Assembly: GCF_002251945.1 (NCBI RefSeq)
Contig: NZ_NDHW01000032.1
Coordinates: 1 to 47,676, forward strand
Reading direction: 5' to 3'
Origin: Pseudanabaena sp. SR411
GTDB lineage: Bacteria; Cyanobacteriota; Cyanobacteriia; Pseudanabaenales; Pseudanabaenaceae
DNA: 47,676 bases
Positions 9,043 to 17,940 of this stretch are shown here, piece by piece (positions within the stretch are counted from its first letter, which is position 1; every line of letters begins with the position of its first letter). Below the pieces are notes generated by a model. It saw nothing but the letters and a program-made list of their open reading frames with translations, was not told the origin of the DNA and did not search any database. Position numbers and translations under genes: made by a program.

Positions 9043-9152
9043 GTTTGGTTTTGAGCGCAAAGCGCTGTAAAAAACATGTATACATTTTTTGACGTAAGAA
9101 ACCAGAAAAAATCGTTTAAAATAAGTTAGACCGCAATCATTTGGTAGCCATT

Positions 9153-10325
9153 ATGGAACTTGCAGCATATATATATGATGCATGGGCATATGAACAAGCC
9201 AATCAAGGAACGACAGATCACCATCTGCTTACTTGTGATGAGCTTTGTGCTGACGAAGAGCAGGTAAATAAGTTTGACTGGAATTTCATCACGATTAAAC
9301 AGCAAGCCTATTTACTATCAGCGATCGCCTTTACTAGCCTTAGTGGGATGGGCTGGAATTTAACTCCCGCTATGGCTGCCCATGTACTAGAGCCATCGGT
9401 GAATGTTGCGCCTTGGTGTAACAACTTATATATCTGCAATACCAGCTACATGTTAGAGGTGCAGACTTTACTAGCTCAACGTGGATTTGCGGTGGGTGCG
9501 ATTGATGGGGTTTATGGTCGCTATACTAAGCAAGCGGTGATTGACTTTCAAAGAACTCAAGCCAATCTCGTTGCCGATGGTATTCCTGGGGAGAAAACCT
9601 TGGCTTTGTTACGAAACTCATCAGTGAGTAAGCCTTTAGCACCTCAGCAACCAAATCAACCTACAGGAAACCTGACTCCTAGTGATCGGGTAAGCCAGTC
9701 ACCAAACCAAACAATTGTGATTGTGCGGTCAAATAACCCTCCAGCCAGCAACTTTCAACAGCCAGCGATAAGTGAGATTGGCAATTTGCAAATGCTACTG
9801 AAACAAAGGGGATTTTATCAAGGTGAAATTGATGGACAGTTAGGGCAAACTACAACTAACGCCATACTGAAAGCGCAAAAAGCCTACGCCTTATCTCAGG
9901 ATGGCTTTGTAGGTCCCTTAACTATTCGCGCATTATTAGCTGGTGGCAACAATCTTCCCCTCACTCAGCCTGCTTTTCCCAGATTGCCAGCTACTCAGGA
10001 TGTCTTGGCAATTCAAACGTTACTTAAGGAACGAGGCTTTTATGATGCAGATCTTAATGGTTTATACGATATGCAGACTAAGGCAAGTATTTTGAAGGCT
10101 CAGCTTGCTTATGGACAAGTCGCCACGGGTGATTTGTCCGCCGATGTAGCGACAGCTCTTAAATCTCAAAATCCTGCTCAGATTATCGCTCAAACCACTT
10201 CCAGTAATGCAAATCAAACTGTTCAGACAATTTCCAGTCCTAGCAGCACTCCGTTAGGAAATGGAACTCAAATTCCAACCTCTAGTCAAAATGTGCCAGC
10301 AGCTAAAAATTCTAATTCATCCTAA
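9153..10325 (+). CDS. Peptidoglycan-binding-domain protein, three repeats
   Basis: A 390-residue protein with three PG_binding_1 repeats, each showing the pattern LQxLLxxRGFYxGxxDGxxGxxTxxAIxxxQ. They start near MLEVQTLLAQRGF, IGNLQMLLKQRGF and VLAIQTLLKERGF. The third is degenerate. Such domains bind cell-wall peptidoglycan. The N-terminus (MELAAYIYDAWAYEQ) is not a classical signal peptide, but a hydrophobic stretch lies at about 50-72. ATG 9153 is chosen over TTG 9141 because the next gene begins with the nearly identical MELLAYIQEE. No catalytic domain is attached. The C-terminus is Ser/Asn/Gln-rich. The gene next door is a paralogue. Confidence 0.8.
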   Translation: MELAAYIYDAWAYEQANQGTTDHHLLTCDELCADEEQVNKFDWNFITIKQQAYLLSAIAFTSLSGMGWNLTPAMAAHVLEPSVNVAPWCNNLYICNTSYMLEVQTLLAQRGFAVGAIDGVYGRYTKQAVIDFQRTQANLVADGIPGEKTLALLRNSSVSKPLAPQQPNQPTGNLTPSDRVSQSPNQTIVIVRSNNPPASNFQQPAISEIGNLQMLLKQRGFYQGEIDGQLGQTTTNAILKAQKAYALSQDGFVGPLTIRALLAGGNNLPLTQPAFPRLPATQDVLAIQTLLKERGFYDADLNGLYDMQTKASILKAQLAYGQVATGDLSADVATALKSQNPAQIIAQTTSSNANQTVQTISSPSSTPLGNGTQIPTSSQNVPAAKNSNSS

Positions 10326-10429
10326 ATATCCACATAAAAAAAGTTGAGTAACTTCCGTCAAGTTCTCCCAAGTTCTCTAAATTTTTCTCAATCGCAAATC
10401 TTAATTTTTAATCTCCCAAAGGTCTAATT

Positions 10430-12196
10430 ATGGAACTCTTAGCATATATCCAAGAAGAATCTATCTACACTGATGATGCGATCGCCAATGAAAGTACTGA
10501 AACCTTCCAAGTATGGTTCAACAAATTAACTACTAAATCTGCCAAACTCAGTTTGAATGTACTCCTGACAGGGACTACTCTCATAATTGGATTAGGTTCG
10601 ACCCTAAATGTTTTAGCGGCTGAAGCTCCATCGTCGGATGTGAAATATGTACAATCGCTACTAGCAAAAAATGGCTTTGACCCTGGGGCGATCGATGGTG
10701 TATCAGGAGCTTCAACAAAAAATGCCATTCTTCGCGCCCAAAAAGCCTTTGGACTTAATCCTGATGGCATTGTAGGTAGTCAAACGATCGCCGCACTCGA
10801 AGATGGAAAAGCCCCAGAGGCGATCGCCACAACAGTTGATGTTGCTGAGACTGTTGCCGTAGGTGAAACTACCACCAGCGTCTCATCGACTGTGATGAAT
10901 CTTCAGAAATTACTGGCTGACCGTGGTTTTTACAACGGTGCTGTCGATGGCATCATGGGATCTCAGACTCGCTCGGCGATCGTGGCAGCTCAGAAAGCTT
11001 ATAACCTCACAGCCGATGGTGTTGCAGGTCCGCAGACCCTAGCGGCGCTAGAGTCAGATGGCAGCAGCAAATCTACAGCTACCCTCATCAGCGCTACAGC
11101 AACTACTAAAAGTGCCGATGTCTCCAATCTGCAAGAATTGCTCAGCAAGCGTGGTTTTTACAATGGTGCAGTAGATGGCATCATGGGATCTCAAACTCGC
11201 GCAGCGATAGTCGCGGCTCAGAAAAACTATGGCTTAGCTACTGATGGTATTGCAGGCGCTCAAACTCTTGCAGCCCTAGAATCGGGAGCTAGCAATGTGA
11301 GTATTGCCACCAAGAACACCACCACAACTCCAACTGTGACAACTAGTGACAAAAATGTTGTGGACTTGCAGCAATTACTAGCCAAGCGTGGTTTTTACAA
11401 TGGAGCGATCGATGGAGTCAAGGGGGCGCAGACTAATGCCGCGATCGCTGCTGCTCAGAAAGCTTATGGCTTAACAACTGATGGCATTGCAGGTGCTCAA
11501 ACTATTGCTGCATTGCAAGCAGATGCAAGACCATCAGCCACCGTAACACCTACAAGTAATCAAGCTGCTAATAATGTTACTGCGGCTAACGATGGTGGAG
11601 TCGCCAATTTACAGAACTTGCTGACCGATCGCGGCTTTTATAATGGCCCAATTACAGGTTTTCTGGGGACACGTACTAGAGATGCAATTATTGCTGCTCA
11701 AAAAGCCTATGGTTTAACGGCGGATGGCGTGGCTGGAGCAAGAACGATCGCGGCTCTAGAAGCAGGTGCGCCGAAACAACAGATTGCGGTAACTAATGTC
11801 ACGCCAACTGTCACGCCAACTATTCGTGTGGAACCCAAGCCACAGGTAACTCCTCAACCAACGACTCAACCCCAAGCAGCCGCAACTCCTCAACCCACAA
11901 TCCAAGCAACTCCTAAACCGACAACTCCAGTAGTACAGCCCACAACAGCCCCAGTGGCTAAGCCTACGACAGCCCCAGTAGCAACAACTGCCAACACTCA
12001 AGTCTCAGAATTGCAAAGATTACTGGCTCAGAGAGGCTTCTACACTGGTAAGGTGGATGGGGTATTGAGTGGCGAAACTCGTAATGCAATCGTTAGAGCG
12101 CAAAACTTTTACACAATTAGTCCTGCTGATGGTGCACCAAGCAATAAACTGATTGATAGTCTTAGCAAAGATACATTCATTTCCGAAGGCAATTAA
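10430..12196 (+). CDS. Peptidoglycan-binding-domain protein, six repeats
   Basis: A 588-residue paralogue of the preceding gene with six PG_binding_1 units. Five are near-regular copies of LQxLLxxRGFYNGAVDGIMG, each followed by a TxxAIxAAQKAYGL-type and a DGIAGAQTxAALE-type segment; the sixth follows a Pro/Thr-rich linker (about residues 450-525). Units two to four are very alike, suggesting recent internal duplication. A hydrophobic segment at about 40-65, ending in LAAEA, could be a signal or anchor. The protein would sit on the cell wall. No enzyme domain is present, so it is probably structural or a localisation factor. The stop lies 5 bases before the next gene, so they are likely one transcript. 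Confidence 0.82.
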   Translation: MELLAYIQEESIYTDDAIANESTETFQVWFNKLTTKSAKLSLNVLLTGTTLIIGLGSTLNVLAAEAPSSDVKYVQSLLAKNGFDPGAIDGVSGASTKNAILRAQKAFGLNPDGIVGSQTIAALEDGKAPEAIATTVDVAETVAVGETTTSVSSTVMNLQKLLADRGFYNGAVDGIMGSQTRSAIVAAQKAYNLTADGVAGPQTLAALESDGSSKSTATLISATATTKSADVSNLQELLSKRGFYNGAVDGIMGSQTRAAIVAAQKNYGLATDGIAGAQTLAALESGASNVSIATKNTTTTPTVTTSDKNVVDLQQLLAKRGFYNGAIDGVKGAQTNAAIAAAQKAYGLTTDGIAGAQTIAALQADARPSATVTPTSNQAANNVTAANDGGVANLQNLLTDRGFYNGPITGFLGTRTRDAIIAAQKAYGLTADGVAGARTIAALEAGAPKQQIAVTNVTPTVTPTIRVEPKPQVTPQPTTQPQAAATPQPTIQATPKPTTPVVQPTTAPVAKPTTAPVATTANTQVSELQRLLAQRGFYTGKVDGVLSGETRNAIVRAQNFYTISPADGAPSNKLIDSLSKDTFISEGN

Positions 12197-12201
12197 TTCA
12201 G

Positions 12202-12993
12202 ATGCGGTTTCGTAAACTTGCAATTAATTTAAGTGCGATCGCTGTTTTTGCAGCGATCGCACTCGCATTGCAATTTCCCAAACTTAATCAAAGATTGAGT
12301 GGACAAACTTTAGAAGAGACGCAGAAAGCCGTCAGAGATGAAGAAGCGCGTCTTAAACTAATTCGCCAATTGCCGCCCCGTGGATTTGGCTTTAATAACA
12401 TGATTGCTAACTTTGCTTTTTTGCAATTTCTACAATACTTTGGCGATGATGTTGCTAGAAACAACCTGAAAACGGGGTATAGCCTAAGCCCACTTTATTT
12501 TGAAAATATTATTGATCGAGATCCTAGATTTACTAGTAGCTACATATATATGTCAGCGAGTGTTTCAATTTTTGCGGGAGCCGCTAGTAAAGCGATCGAA
12601 ATTTATAGTAAGGGTTTAAAATTTTTAGACCCTGATCAACAGCCTAGTGCTTATACTGTATGGCGATATAGAGCCACGGATCAGCTATTGTTTTTGGGTG
12701 ATGCTAAAGGCGCAAGATTTTCTTATCTCCAAGCTGCTAAATGGGCTGATAGAGCTAGCTTGTCAGGCAAGAAACTTGTTGAAAATCCTAAGCTTGTCGC
12801 TGAGGCATCTCGCCAATCGGCTAAATGGCTAGAAGAAGAACAGGATTTAACTAAAGCGCAGATTGGCGCTTGGTCAGTAGTTTTACAAAATGCGACTGAT
12901 AAAAAAACTGTGGAGATTATTGCTCAGGAGCTAGATAAACTGGGCATGAAGATTGAAATTAAAGATGGTGTACAAGCTATTGTGCCGAAATAA
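12202..12993 (+). CDS. Membrane-anchored protein of unknown function
   Basis: A 263-residue protein I do not recognise by name. It starts with a short basic segment and one hydrophobic helix (LAINLSAIAVFAAIALALQF), a signal anchor. The rest is soluble and helical, with TPR-like spacing (YIYMSASVSIFAGAASKAIE, then YRATDQLLFLGDAKGARFSY). Residues PRGFGFNNMIANFAFLQFLQ followed by YFGDD look conserved-type. It follows the six-repeat protein after 5 bases, so an envelope role is plausible. A bidirectional terminator follows at 12998-13024. Confidence 0.65.
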   Translation: MRFRKLAINLSAIAVFAAIALALQFPKLNQRLSGQTLEETQKAVRDEEARLKLIRQLPPRGFGFNNMIANFAFLQFLQYFGDDVARNNLKTGYSLSPLYFENIIDRDPRFTSSYIYMSASVSIFAGAASKAIEIYSKGLKFLDPDQQPSAYTVWRYRATDQLLFLGDAKGARFSYLQAAKWADRASLSGKKLVENPKLVAEASRQSAKWLEEEQDLTKAQIGAWSVVLQNATDKKTVEIIAQELDKLGMKIEIKDGVQAIVPK

Positions 12994-12997
12994 AAAT

Positions 12998-13024
12998 AAA
13001 AAGGGGTGCATCGCACCCCTTTTT
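12998..13024. terminator. Bidirectional terminator between convergent genes
   Basis: A 12-bp stem (AAAAAGGGGTGC with its complement) around ATC. It has A-runs on one side and T-runs on the other, so it serves both the rightward gene ending at 12993 and the leftward DUF2996 gene. Confidence 0.85.
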
Positions 13025-13026
13025 TT

Positions 13027-13437
13027 CTAGTTAGCAGTCAACCACTTTTGGGCTGTTAAGCGTTGAATCACACCAAATACAAGTAAATCGAGTGGAGCTT
13101 TACGCTCATCGATCAAGAAAGGCTCAATTGTACTAGGCGATCGCCCAGCATCAGCACAGGAAAAAGCTTTCTGAGCATTGAGATCTGCTTTAGAAAAATA
13201 AACCGTAAACTGGCGTAGCCCTTGCGCCCAGATCCCATGTACTTGAGAATTGCCAAATTCCAATTGCAGATCATCTACACCTTGCTTAGCAAAGGCTTTA
13301 GTTAACGCAGGTAGATAATGCTTGTTAATAAATTCGTCAAAGGGTAACTCTTCGATCGCTGGAGGTTTCTCGGCTTTGGGCTTTGCGGCAGGTTTTGCCT
13401 TTGGCTCTTCAGAAGTTGATACAGTGTTTTCAGGCAT
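13027..13437 (-). CDS. DUF2996 protein
   Basis: A 136-residue protein of the cyanobacterial DUF2996 family. After a Pro/Ala/Lys-rich, probably disordered N-terminus (about residues 1-30) comes the folded part: PFDEFINKHYLPALTKAF, then LQLEFGNSQVHGIWAQG, RQFTVYFSKADLNAQKAFSC and a C-terminal VFGVIQRLTAQKWL. The function is not established; no membrane segment or signal is present. It lies downstream of ndhM on the same strand after about 60 bases and may share its transcript. Confidence 0.75.
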   Translation of the reverse strand: MPENTVSTSEEPKAKPAAKPKAEKPPAIEELPFDEFINKHYLPALTKAFAKQGVDDLQLEFGNSQVHGIWAQGLRQFTVYFSKADLNAQKAFSCADAGRSPSTIEPFLIDERKAPLDLLVFGVIQRLTAQKWLTAN

Positions 13438-13499
13438 AGTTTTTGAGTATTGCTAAATTTGATAACGAGAATAAACAACGTGCAGCGGTGTCTATATCT

Positions 13500-13850
13500 C
13501 TATTTGGCTTCAGTGTTGACGATCTGCGGTAAACCCATACTGTAGTTAAGCGATCGATGATTGAGATTGTAAGTAACTTCGCCCTCTTGTAATAGCGATC
13601 GCACAAAATGCTCTAAATCTGAACCAATGCGACGCAAATTGTAATCAGTCAGGTCTGCGCCTTTATAATCCTCCACAAGCTGATCAAACTTGCGGTATAC
13701 CTTTTGCAGAGCGCCATCTGTCCAGTTCAGTTCATTATCAGGATCTACATCTAGGGTGAGCATATTTTCGCTATCGATAAGCTCATCATTCTGCTCCTCA
13801 ACAATGGCAGCATAAATCTGAATATGACGGGTTGTAGATTTGAGCGGCAT
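13500..13850 (-). CDS. ndhM: NAD(P)H-quinone oxidoreductase subunit M
   Basis: A 116-residue protein matching NdhM, a small peripheral subunit of the cyanobacterial and plastid NDH-1 complex in thylakoid membranes. That complex feeds electrons into plastoquinone for respiration, cyclic flow and CO2 uptake. Recognisable stretches are MPLKSTTRHIQIYAA at the start, the acidic NMLTLDVDPDNELNW, LTDYNLRRIGSDLEHFVRSL and a C-terminal YNLNHRSLNYSMGLP. Length is normal for the family. There are no membrane helices, as expected for a stromal or cytoplasmic-side subunit. The upstream gene is the sigma factor, but a terminator at 13935-13971 separates them. Confidence 0.9.
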   Translation of the reverse strand: MPLKSTTRHIQIYAAIVEEQNDELIDSENMLTLDVDPDNELNWTDGALQKVYRKFDQLVEDYKGADLTDYNLRRIGSDLEHFVRSLLQEGEVTYNLNHRSLNYSMGLPQIVNTEAK

Positions 13851-13934
13851 AAAGATTGTGACTTGGGTAAGTATTGAAGAACTAACTCTAGATTATTGCA
13901 AATTTTCAAGGCTTAACTTTTATAACTTTCAATA

Positions 13935-13971
13935 AAAAATAAGTGCGACTCTAAGAGCCGCACTTATTTTT
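13935..13971 (-). terminator. Terminator of the sigma factor gene
   Basis: An imperfect hairpin: an outer A/T-rich and AAGTGCG stem plus an inner CTC/GAG pair around TAA, with flanking A and T runs. It begins right at the sigma gene stop codon. Confidence 0.85.
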
Positions 13972-14980
13972 AACTAGCCAGATACTCTTGCATTCTGGTT
14001 TTGCGCTTGCGTAGATAATCCATCGCTTGACGCTCTAATTGTCTTACTTGTTCGCGGCTGAGATCCATGCGCTTGCTAATACTAGCTAACGACATTTCCT
14101 GTCCATCCTCAAGCCCGTAACGCAAAATCATCACTTGACGTTGCTTTTCGGGTAACTCCTTAAGCAAGCTTTGAATATCTGTCCGTAAAGACTCGCGCTC
14201 TACATAGTTATCAGGAGAACGTCCTGTATCTTCTAATAACTCAGCAAGTTCGGTATCTTGATTATCGCCAATGCGTAAGTCAAGAGAAATTGGCTGACGC
14301 GATAGGGATAGACATTCGCGAACTTGATCAGTCTTGATATTTAGCTCATAGGCAATTTCAGCTACCGTGGCAACTCGACCAAGATCTTGGGAAAGTTGGC
14401 GTTGGGCTTTTTTGATTTTGTTGAGCTTTTCGGTAATGTGAACTGGTAAGCGAATAGTCCGCGCTTGCTGAGCGATCGCCCTCGTAATCGCTTGACGAAT
14501 CCACCAATAGGCATAGGTCGAAAACTTAAAGCCCTTAGTAGGATCGAACTTATCTACGGCTCGCTCTAACCCCAGAGTTCCTTCCTGCACTAAGTCCAGA
14601 AGTTCTAAGTTCCGTTTTTGATATTTCTTCGCGACAGAGACCACTAAACGGAGGTTTGCCTCGATCATTTTGCGTTTAGCGCGTGTGCCAACGCGAATGA
14701 GGCTAAGCAAAATCTCTGGCTCTAGTCCAACAGTTTCCGCCCACTCTTGTTCCGTTGGTAGGCGATCGCTATTTTGAGCAATCTTTTCTTGAACTTCAAA
14801 CAGCGCCATCATCTGCTGCACTTGCTTGCCATAGATAATCTCCTCTTCATTGCTAAGTAGAGGGATTTTCCCGATTTCATGCAAGTATGTGCGAACCATG
14901 TCAGCAGACAGACCGACCTGCTTGTTAGCTTGCCTATCCACTGTCTTTGGTGTGGTTTGGGTCAATGGTTCTTCAGACAT
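13970..14980 (-). CDS. Group 2 RpoD-like sigma factor
   Basis: A 336-residue sigma-70 factor without the long N-terminal region 1.1 of the primary factor. Region 1.2 is at about 23-47 (SADMVRTYLHEIGKIPLLSN). Region 2 holds NLRLVVSVAKKYQKRNLELL and the -10 recognition part FKFSTYAYWWIRQAITRAIA. Region 3 is central. Region 4.2 is LSREQVRQLERQAMDYLRK. This layout is that of cyanobacterial group 2 sigma factors (SigB/SigD/SigE type), which direct RNA polymerase to stress, light or nutrient promoters. I cannot assign the subgroup. The single-gene unit is followed by its own terminator, and the long gap upstream may hold regulatory sequence. Confidence 0.88.
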   Translation of the reverse strand: MSEEPLTQTTPKTVDRQANKQVGLSADMVRTYLHEIGKIPLLSNEEEIIYGKQVQQMMALFEVQEKIAQNSDRLPTEQEWAETVGLEPEILLSLIRVGTRAKRKMIEANLRLVVSVAKKYQKRNLELLDLVQEGTLGLERAVDKFDPTKGFKFSTYAYWWIRQAITRAIAQQARTIRLPVHITEKLNKIKKAQRQLSQDLGRVATVAEIAYELNIKTDQVRECLSLSRQPISLDLRIGDNQDTELAELLEDTGRSPDNYVERESLRTDIQSLLKELPEKQRQVMILRYGLEDGQEMSLASISKRMDLSREQVRQLERQAMDYLRKRKTRMQEYLAS

Positions 14981-15663
14981 ATCGCTCCTACTTTTTTTAA
15001 ACTATGCGTTTTCCAAGAGTGCTTCTCTAAGACTAGAAGTCTGATACTAAAGAAGACCCAGTAATTTTAAAATCCAAATCCATGAGCTTGATAGCTTAAA
15101 ATCATAATCTTTAAGTTTTATAAAGTTGATCTAATAATGTGTCATTTGCTCCAAAGTTGATTTGTATAATACATGATCAACCTTTTTTTCTCTTGCGTCT
15201 GAAGTTACATATTATTACAAATTAACTATAAAAGTCAAAGGACGGCTATTACTATCTCTCTAAAGATTTTGCTAGAATTTGACTAAGTATTTACACTCAT
15301 TATTTTGGGTATTTTATGATTTTCATGGGATTAAGAAAGCCAACCTGCTGTTATTAATGTAATCGGATCGCCTTAATGCTTAGAAAAGATTACAAACTAA
15401 AACTATGAATCTAAAAAATCAAATAACAATTAAAGTTACGTATGCAACTACTTATTTAGATTTGATTAGATTTAATTAAGATTCCAGAAATACAATTGTT
15501 GAGAGCAATTGTTCCGATATCGAGATTTGGATAAAGAAAAAACTGAAGCTCTGAATCTCTAAACTTAAAATGTGTAATGGAAATATACACAAGTTTTGGG
15601 TAAGAATACCTGACTAGCTTAACTGCCGAAAATGCTTTACTGGTTTTACTGACTGCTAGGTTA

Positions 15664-15790
15664 CATAGGACGCGGGGAATAAACTACAGGTTCCCGACAA
15701 CCCTAATTTAAGAATTAGCCCTATAACGTTGACTAAAGGGAAAGTTCCATAATATGAACTTCATATTAATTATTCCCTGTGATTACCTTT
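15664..15790. ncRNA. Possible structured RNA
   Basis: Four short blocks alternate: GGGAATAA (15675-15682), TTCCC (15692-15694 region), GGGAA (15738-15742) and TTATTCCC (15770-15777). The outer pair and the inner pair can form a long rod capped by a perfect CTAATT-TAAG-AATTAG hairpin (15703-15718). An alternative fold pairs blocks one with two and three with four, reinforced by AGTTC (15743-15747) with GAACT (15756-15760). No coding frame is present. A rod with an internal bubble is reminiscent of 6S RNA, but I could not match conserved 6S bases and the strand is unknown. Confidence 0.2.
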
Positions 15791-16160
15791 GGTTATCTTT
15801 AATTTTGCTTAAGAAAATTATATAAATTCAGCCAGCACTCCCAATCATCTGATCGATAAACTTTAGTCATTAGCTTTATGATCAATTGTCACAAATGCTT
15901 CATTTGAGCGATCACATAATTTGCTAACCTTTATTGTTAAGGAAAATCTGCAAAATGCAATCACTCATCTGGGTGATGTCAAATATCGAAATCAGTAACC
16001 TAAAGCCAATTTTTAGATATCATGAAAGTGATTTGATGTAATTTGTTTGTGAATCGTTTTGTAGTGATGATCTAGGGTGTAAAGAGCAACTTCTCTGAGG
16101 TTGATTAGGTCATTGTTCGCTAAAACACGGAAGATCTGCAAGTTTGACTTTGACTATAAA

Positions 16161-16234
16161 CTTGAAAGGAGAGGTCGTGTTTTTCGCCACTTCTCCTTTC
16201 AAAATAAAAATATTTATAAAAATATTTTTATTTT
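16161..16234 (+). promoter_or_regulatory. Two overlapping hairpins, attenuator-like
   Basis: An 11-12-bp stem (TTGAAAGGAGA with TTCTCCTTTCAA, about 16162-16201) shares its last bases with a second perfect A/T-rich inverted repeat (about 16199-16234). The two cannot form fully at once. They lie about 110 bases before the DUF928 gene. An attenuator is one reading; a terminator of an unseen upstream transcript is another. Confidence 0.35.
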
Positions 16235-16345
16235 GAGGGAACTTGTTATCACAACTTCTCGACCTGAAACCTATAATTAGGCTTTAGTAAATTGATGTTG
16301 TCCTGTGCTGAAGCTAGTAAAAACAACTGGATAATTACAACTGGG

Positions 16346-17233
16346 ATGATTACAACCATGACTTCAACGAAGACTCACCTTAAAATCAGTATCAAAAGAG
16401 CAATCGCTCTCAGCACAATCTGTATAGCATCTGTCGCAAGTCCGACATTTTTGGTGTCTGAGGCGTTTGCTAAATATGGCTTAGGGTTACCAAAATCTGC
16501 AAGTTCAGGTGGTGCAACTAGGGGAGACTTACCTCTGATTACGATTCTAGGACTTGAAGATGGAGCAAAGACTTTAGCGGCTCGTCCAACATTGTACTGG
16601 TACGTTGCCCCTCAAAATACTGCCACAACTACATCAACGACAGTTCCTCAAATCAATAGTGGTAAAAGCCCATTTAAAGTGACTTTCTTTTTGCGTGATA
16701 GTCATGACAGAGCAGCAAAATCAGTTTTTGTAGCTGAAGGTAAAGCCGATGATTCAGGACTCTATAAATTCACCTTGCCAGAAAATGCGCCTGAGTTAAT
16801 GAAAGGAAAAGCGCAGCGTTGGCAAATTCGTTGGCAAGGTAATGGTGGTGCGTCTCAAGTTGATGTCTATGCTTCCATCCGTCGAGATGATGAACCTGTG
16901 GTTTCAAAAGCGATCGCTGCTGCCAAAAATGATTTAGAAAAAGCAAGGATCTATGCAAAAAATGCATATTGGTATGATGCACTCGATGCTTATACTAGTT
17001 GGCTATCCAAAAATCCTAAGGATGATGTAGCTCTCACCGAGCGCAGTGATTTAGTAAAGGCTGGTTTAAACAACAACTCAGTTTTTATGAAAAGAGATGA
17101 ACAAGGTAAACTCATTCTCCCCGCAGAACTAGATCCCAAAAAATTAGCAAACTTCCTCACCAAACTAGATGAAAGCAAAGGTGCTGCATCTATTTTGTTG
17201 CAACCTAAAATCGGCACTAGACCATCACTATAG
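16346..17233 (+). CDS. DUF928 protein
   Basis: A secreted or envelope protein of the cyanobacterial DUF928 family. From ATG 16346 it has a basic N-terminus and a hydrophobic core (IALSTICIASVASPTFLVSE) typical of a signal peptide. The mature part contains the family's LITILGLEDGAKTLAARPTL-YWYV segment, PFKVTFFLRDSH, the AEGKADDSGLYKFTLPE strand and a C-terminal helical domain with AKNAYWYDALDAYTSW. Other starts are ATG 16295 and ATG 16358; the first would put an unlikely polar stretch before the signal peptide. The function is unknown. It is a single-gene unit ending in a long hairpin. Confidence 0.75.
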   Translation: MITTMTSTKTHLKISIKRAIALSTICIASVASPTFLVSEAFAKYGLGLPKSASSGGATRGDLPLITILGLEDGAKTLAARPTLYWYVAPQNTATTTSTTVPQINSGKSPFKVTFFLRDSHDRAAKSVFVAEGKADDSGLYKFTLPENAPELMKGKAQRWQIRWQGNGGASQVDVYASIRRDDEPVVSKAIAAAKNDLEKARIYAKNAYWYDALDAYTSWLSKNPKDDVALTERSDLVKAGLNNNSVFMKRDEQGKLILPAELDPKKLANFLTKLDESKGAASILLQPKIGTRPSL

Positions 17234-17274
17234 CTGCTTTTTCGTGTTTGCGATGCTGTAAGGCTTTGCGATTT

Positions 17275-17335
17275 AATAAAGAACCAATTTTTTGTAGTGC
17301 GGCTTTGTCGCACCACAAAAAATCGGTTCTTTATT
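17275..17335 (+). terminator. Long hairpin terminator after DUF928
   Basis: Arms of about 27 bases with one or two mismatches pair around GCTTTGT, with AATAAA at one side and TTTATT at the other. The same style of hairpin (AATAAAGAAcc outside) recurs at 17774-17834. Confidence 0.75.
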
Positions 17336-17445
17336 TTACTGTGCGTCCCTAACGTAAACCAAAATGATATGATGTGCCAAAAGTCTCACTGTTTAAGTAA
17401 TGCTTAAGCACCATTCAATGTTGTTGAGATCGTTAAGGCAAAGCT

Positions 17446-17775
17446 ATGGCAGATAATTCAGGTAATTTTTGGGGAGGCTTTCTCTTCGGGGCTGCTGTCG
17501 GTGGCGTAGTTGGCGCATTGGTAGCGATTAAGCTCAGTGAGCCAGAAGATGATCTTGTCGATCAGCAAGCTGATCGACAAGATCACCTCATCGATAAGCC
17601 TCAAACTTCTAATGAATTTGCCCGTCGTAATCTCGAAAAGAAAATTGCCCAACTGAATGCGGCGATCGACTCAGTTAGTCAAGAACTAGCTACGGCTGAA
17701 GGAAAAAATGGTCGCAAGCAAACATCGATTGAATCATTACGAGATATGACTGTTGATGATAAGGGTTCTACTTAA
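17446..17775 (+). CDS. Small membrane-anchored protein (YtxH-like)
   Basis: A 109-residue protein with one N-terminal glycine-rich hydrophobic helix (FWGGFLFGAAVGGVVGALVA) followed by a charged helical domain (NLEKKIAQLNAAIDSVSQEL). This layout resembles YtxH-type general stress proteins, but similarity is only in composition. Residues DDLVDQQADRQDH just after the membrane helix are encoded by a perfect 34-base palindrome (17551-17584) that looks inserted. The protein is flanked by terminators on both sides, so it is a single-gene unit. Confidence 0.6.
   Translation: MADNSGNFWGGFLFGAAVGGVVGALVAIKLSEPEDDLVDQQADRQDHLIDKPQTSNEFARRNLEKKIAQLNAAIDSVSQELATAEGKNGRKQTSIESLRDMTVDDKGST
17551..17584. 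repeat. Perfect palindrome inside a coding region
   Basis: Arms of 16 bases (17551-17566 and 17569-17584) are exact reverse complements around AA. It is in frame within the membrane-protein gene. Confidence 0.85.
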
Positions 17776-17834
17776 TAAAGAAACCCATTTTCTGTGATGC
17801 AGCGAAGCTGCATCACAGAAAATGGGTCTTTATT
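17774..17834 (+). terminator. Long hairpin terminator
   Basis: Arms of nearly 29 bases around GAA with one unpaired base, ending in TTTATT. It overlaps the stop codon region of the gene at 17446. Confidence 0.82.
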
Positions 17835-17940
17835 TGAATTCGAGATCCTATAGTAATTATAAAAAGCCTTATTTCTGTTGCATTCAGTAGAATGATGGTA
17901 TCTATTTACTCTAATTGTTCTTTAACCTAACCAATCTCCT

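Larger units (their letters stand above)
14981..16291. other. 1.3 kb AT-rich gap between divergent genes
   Basis: No open frame here is convincing on either strand. The gap is AT-rich and lies between the leftward sigma factor and the rightward DUF928 gene. It holds two structured stretches listed separately: the inverted-repeat cluster at about 15660-15790 and the overlapping hairpins at 16161-16234. Long leaders or a small RNA are the likeliest content. Confidence 0.45.

Noticed and set aside
12230-12262. GCGATCGC repeats at the start of the 12202 gene as an operator
   Set aside because: HIP1 words are common all over this genome, so a pair inside a gene is not evidence of regulation.
15664-15790. 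tmRNA, SRP RNA or RNase P RNA
   Set aside because: None of their conserved sequence blocks is present in the gap.
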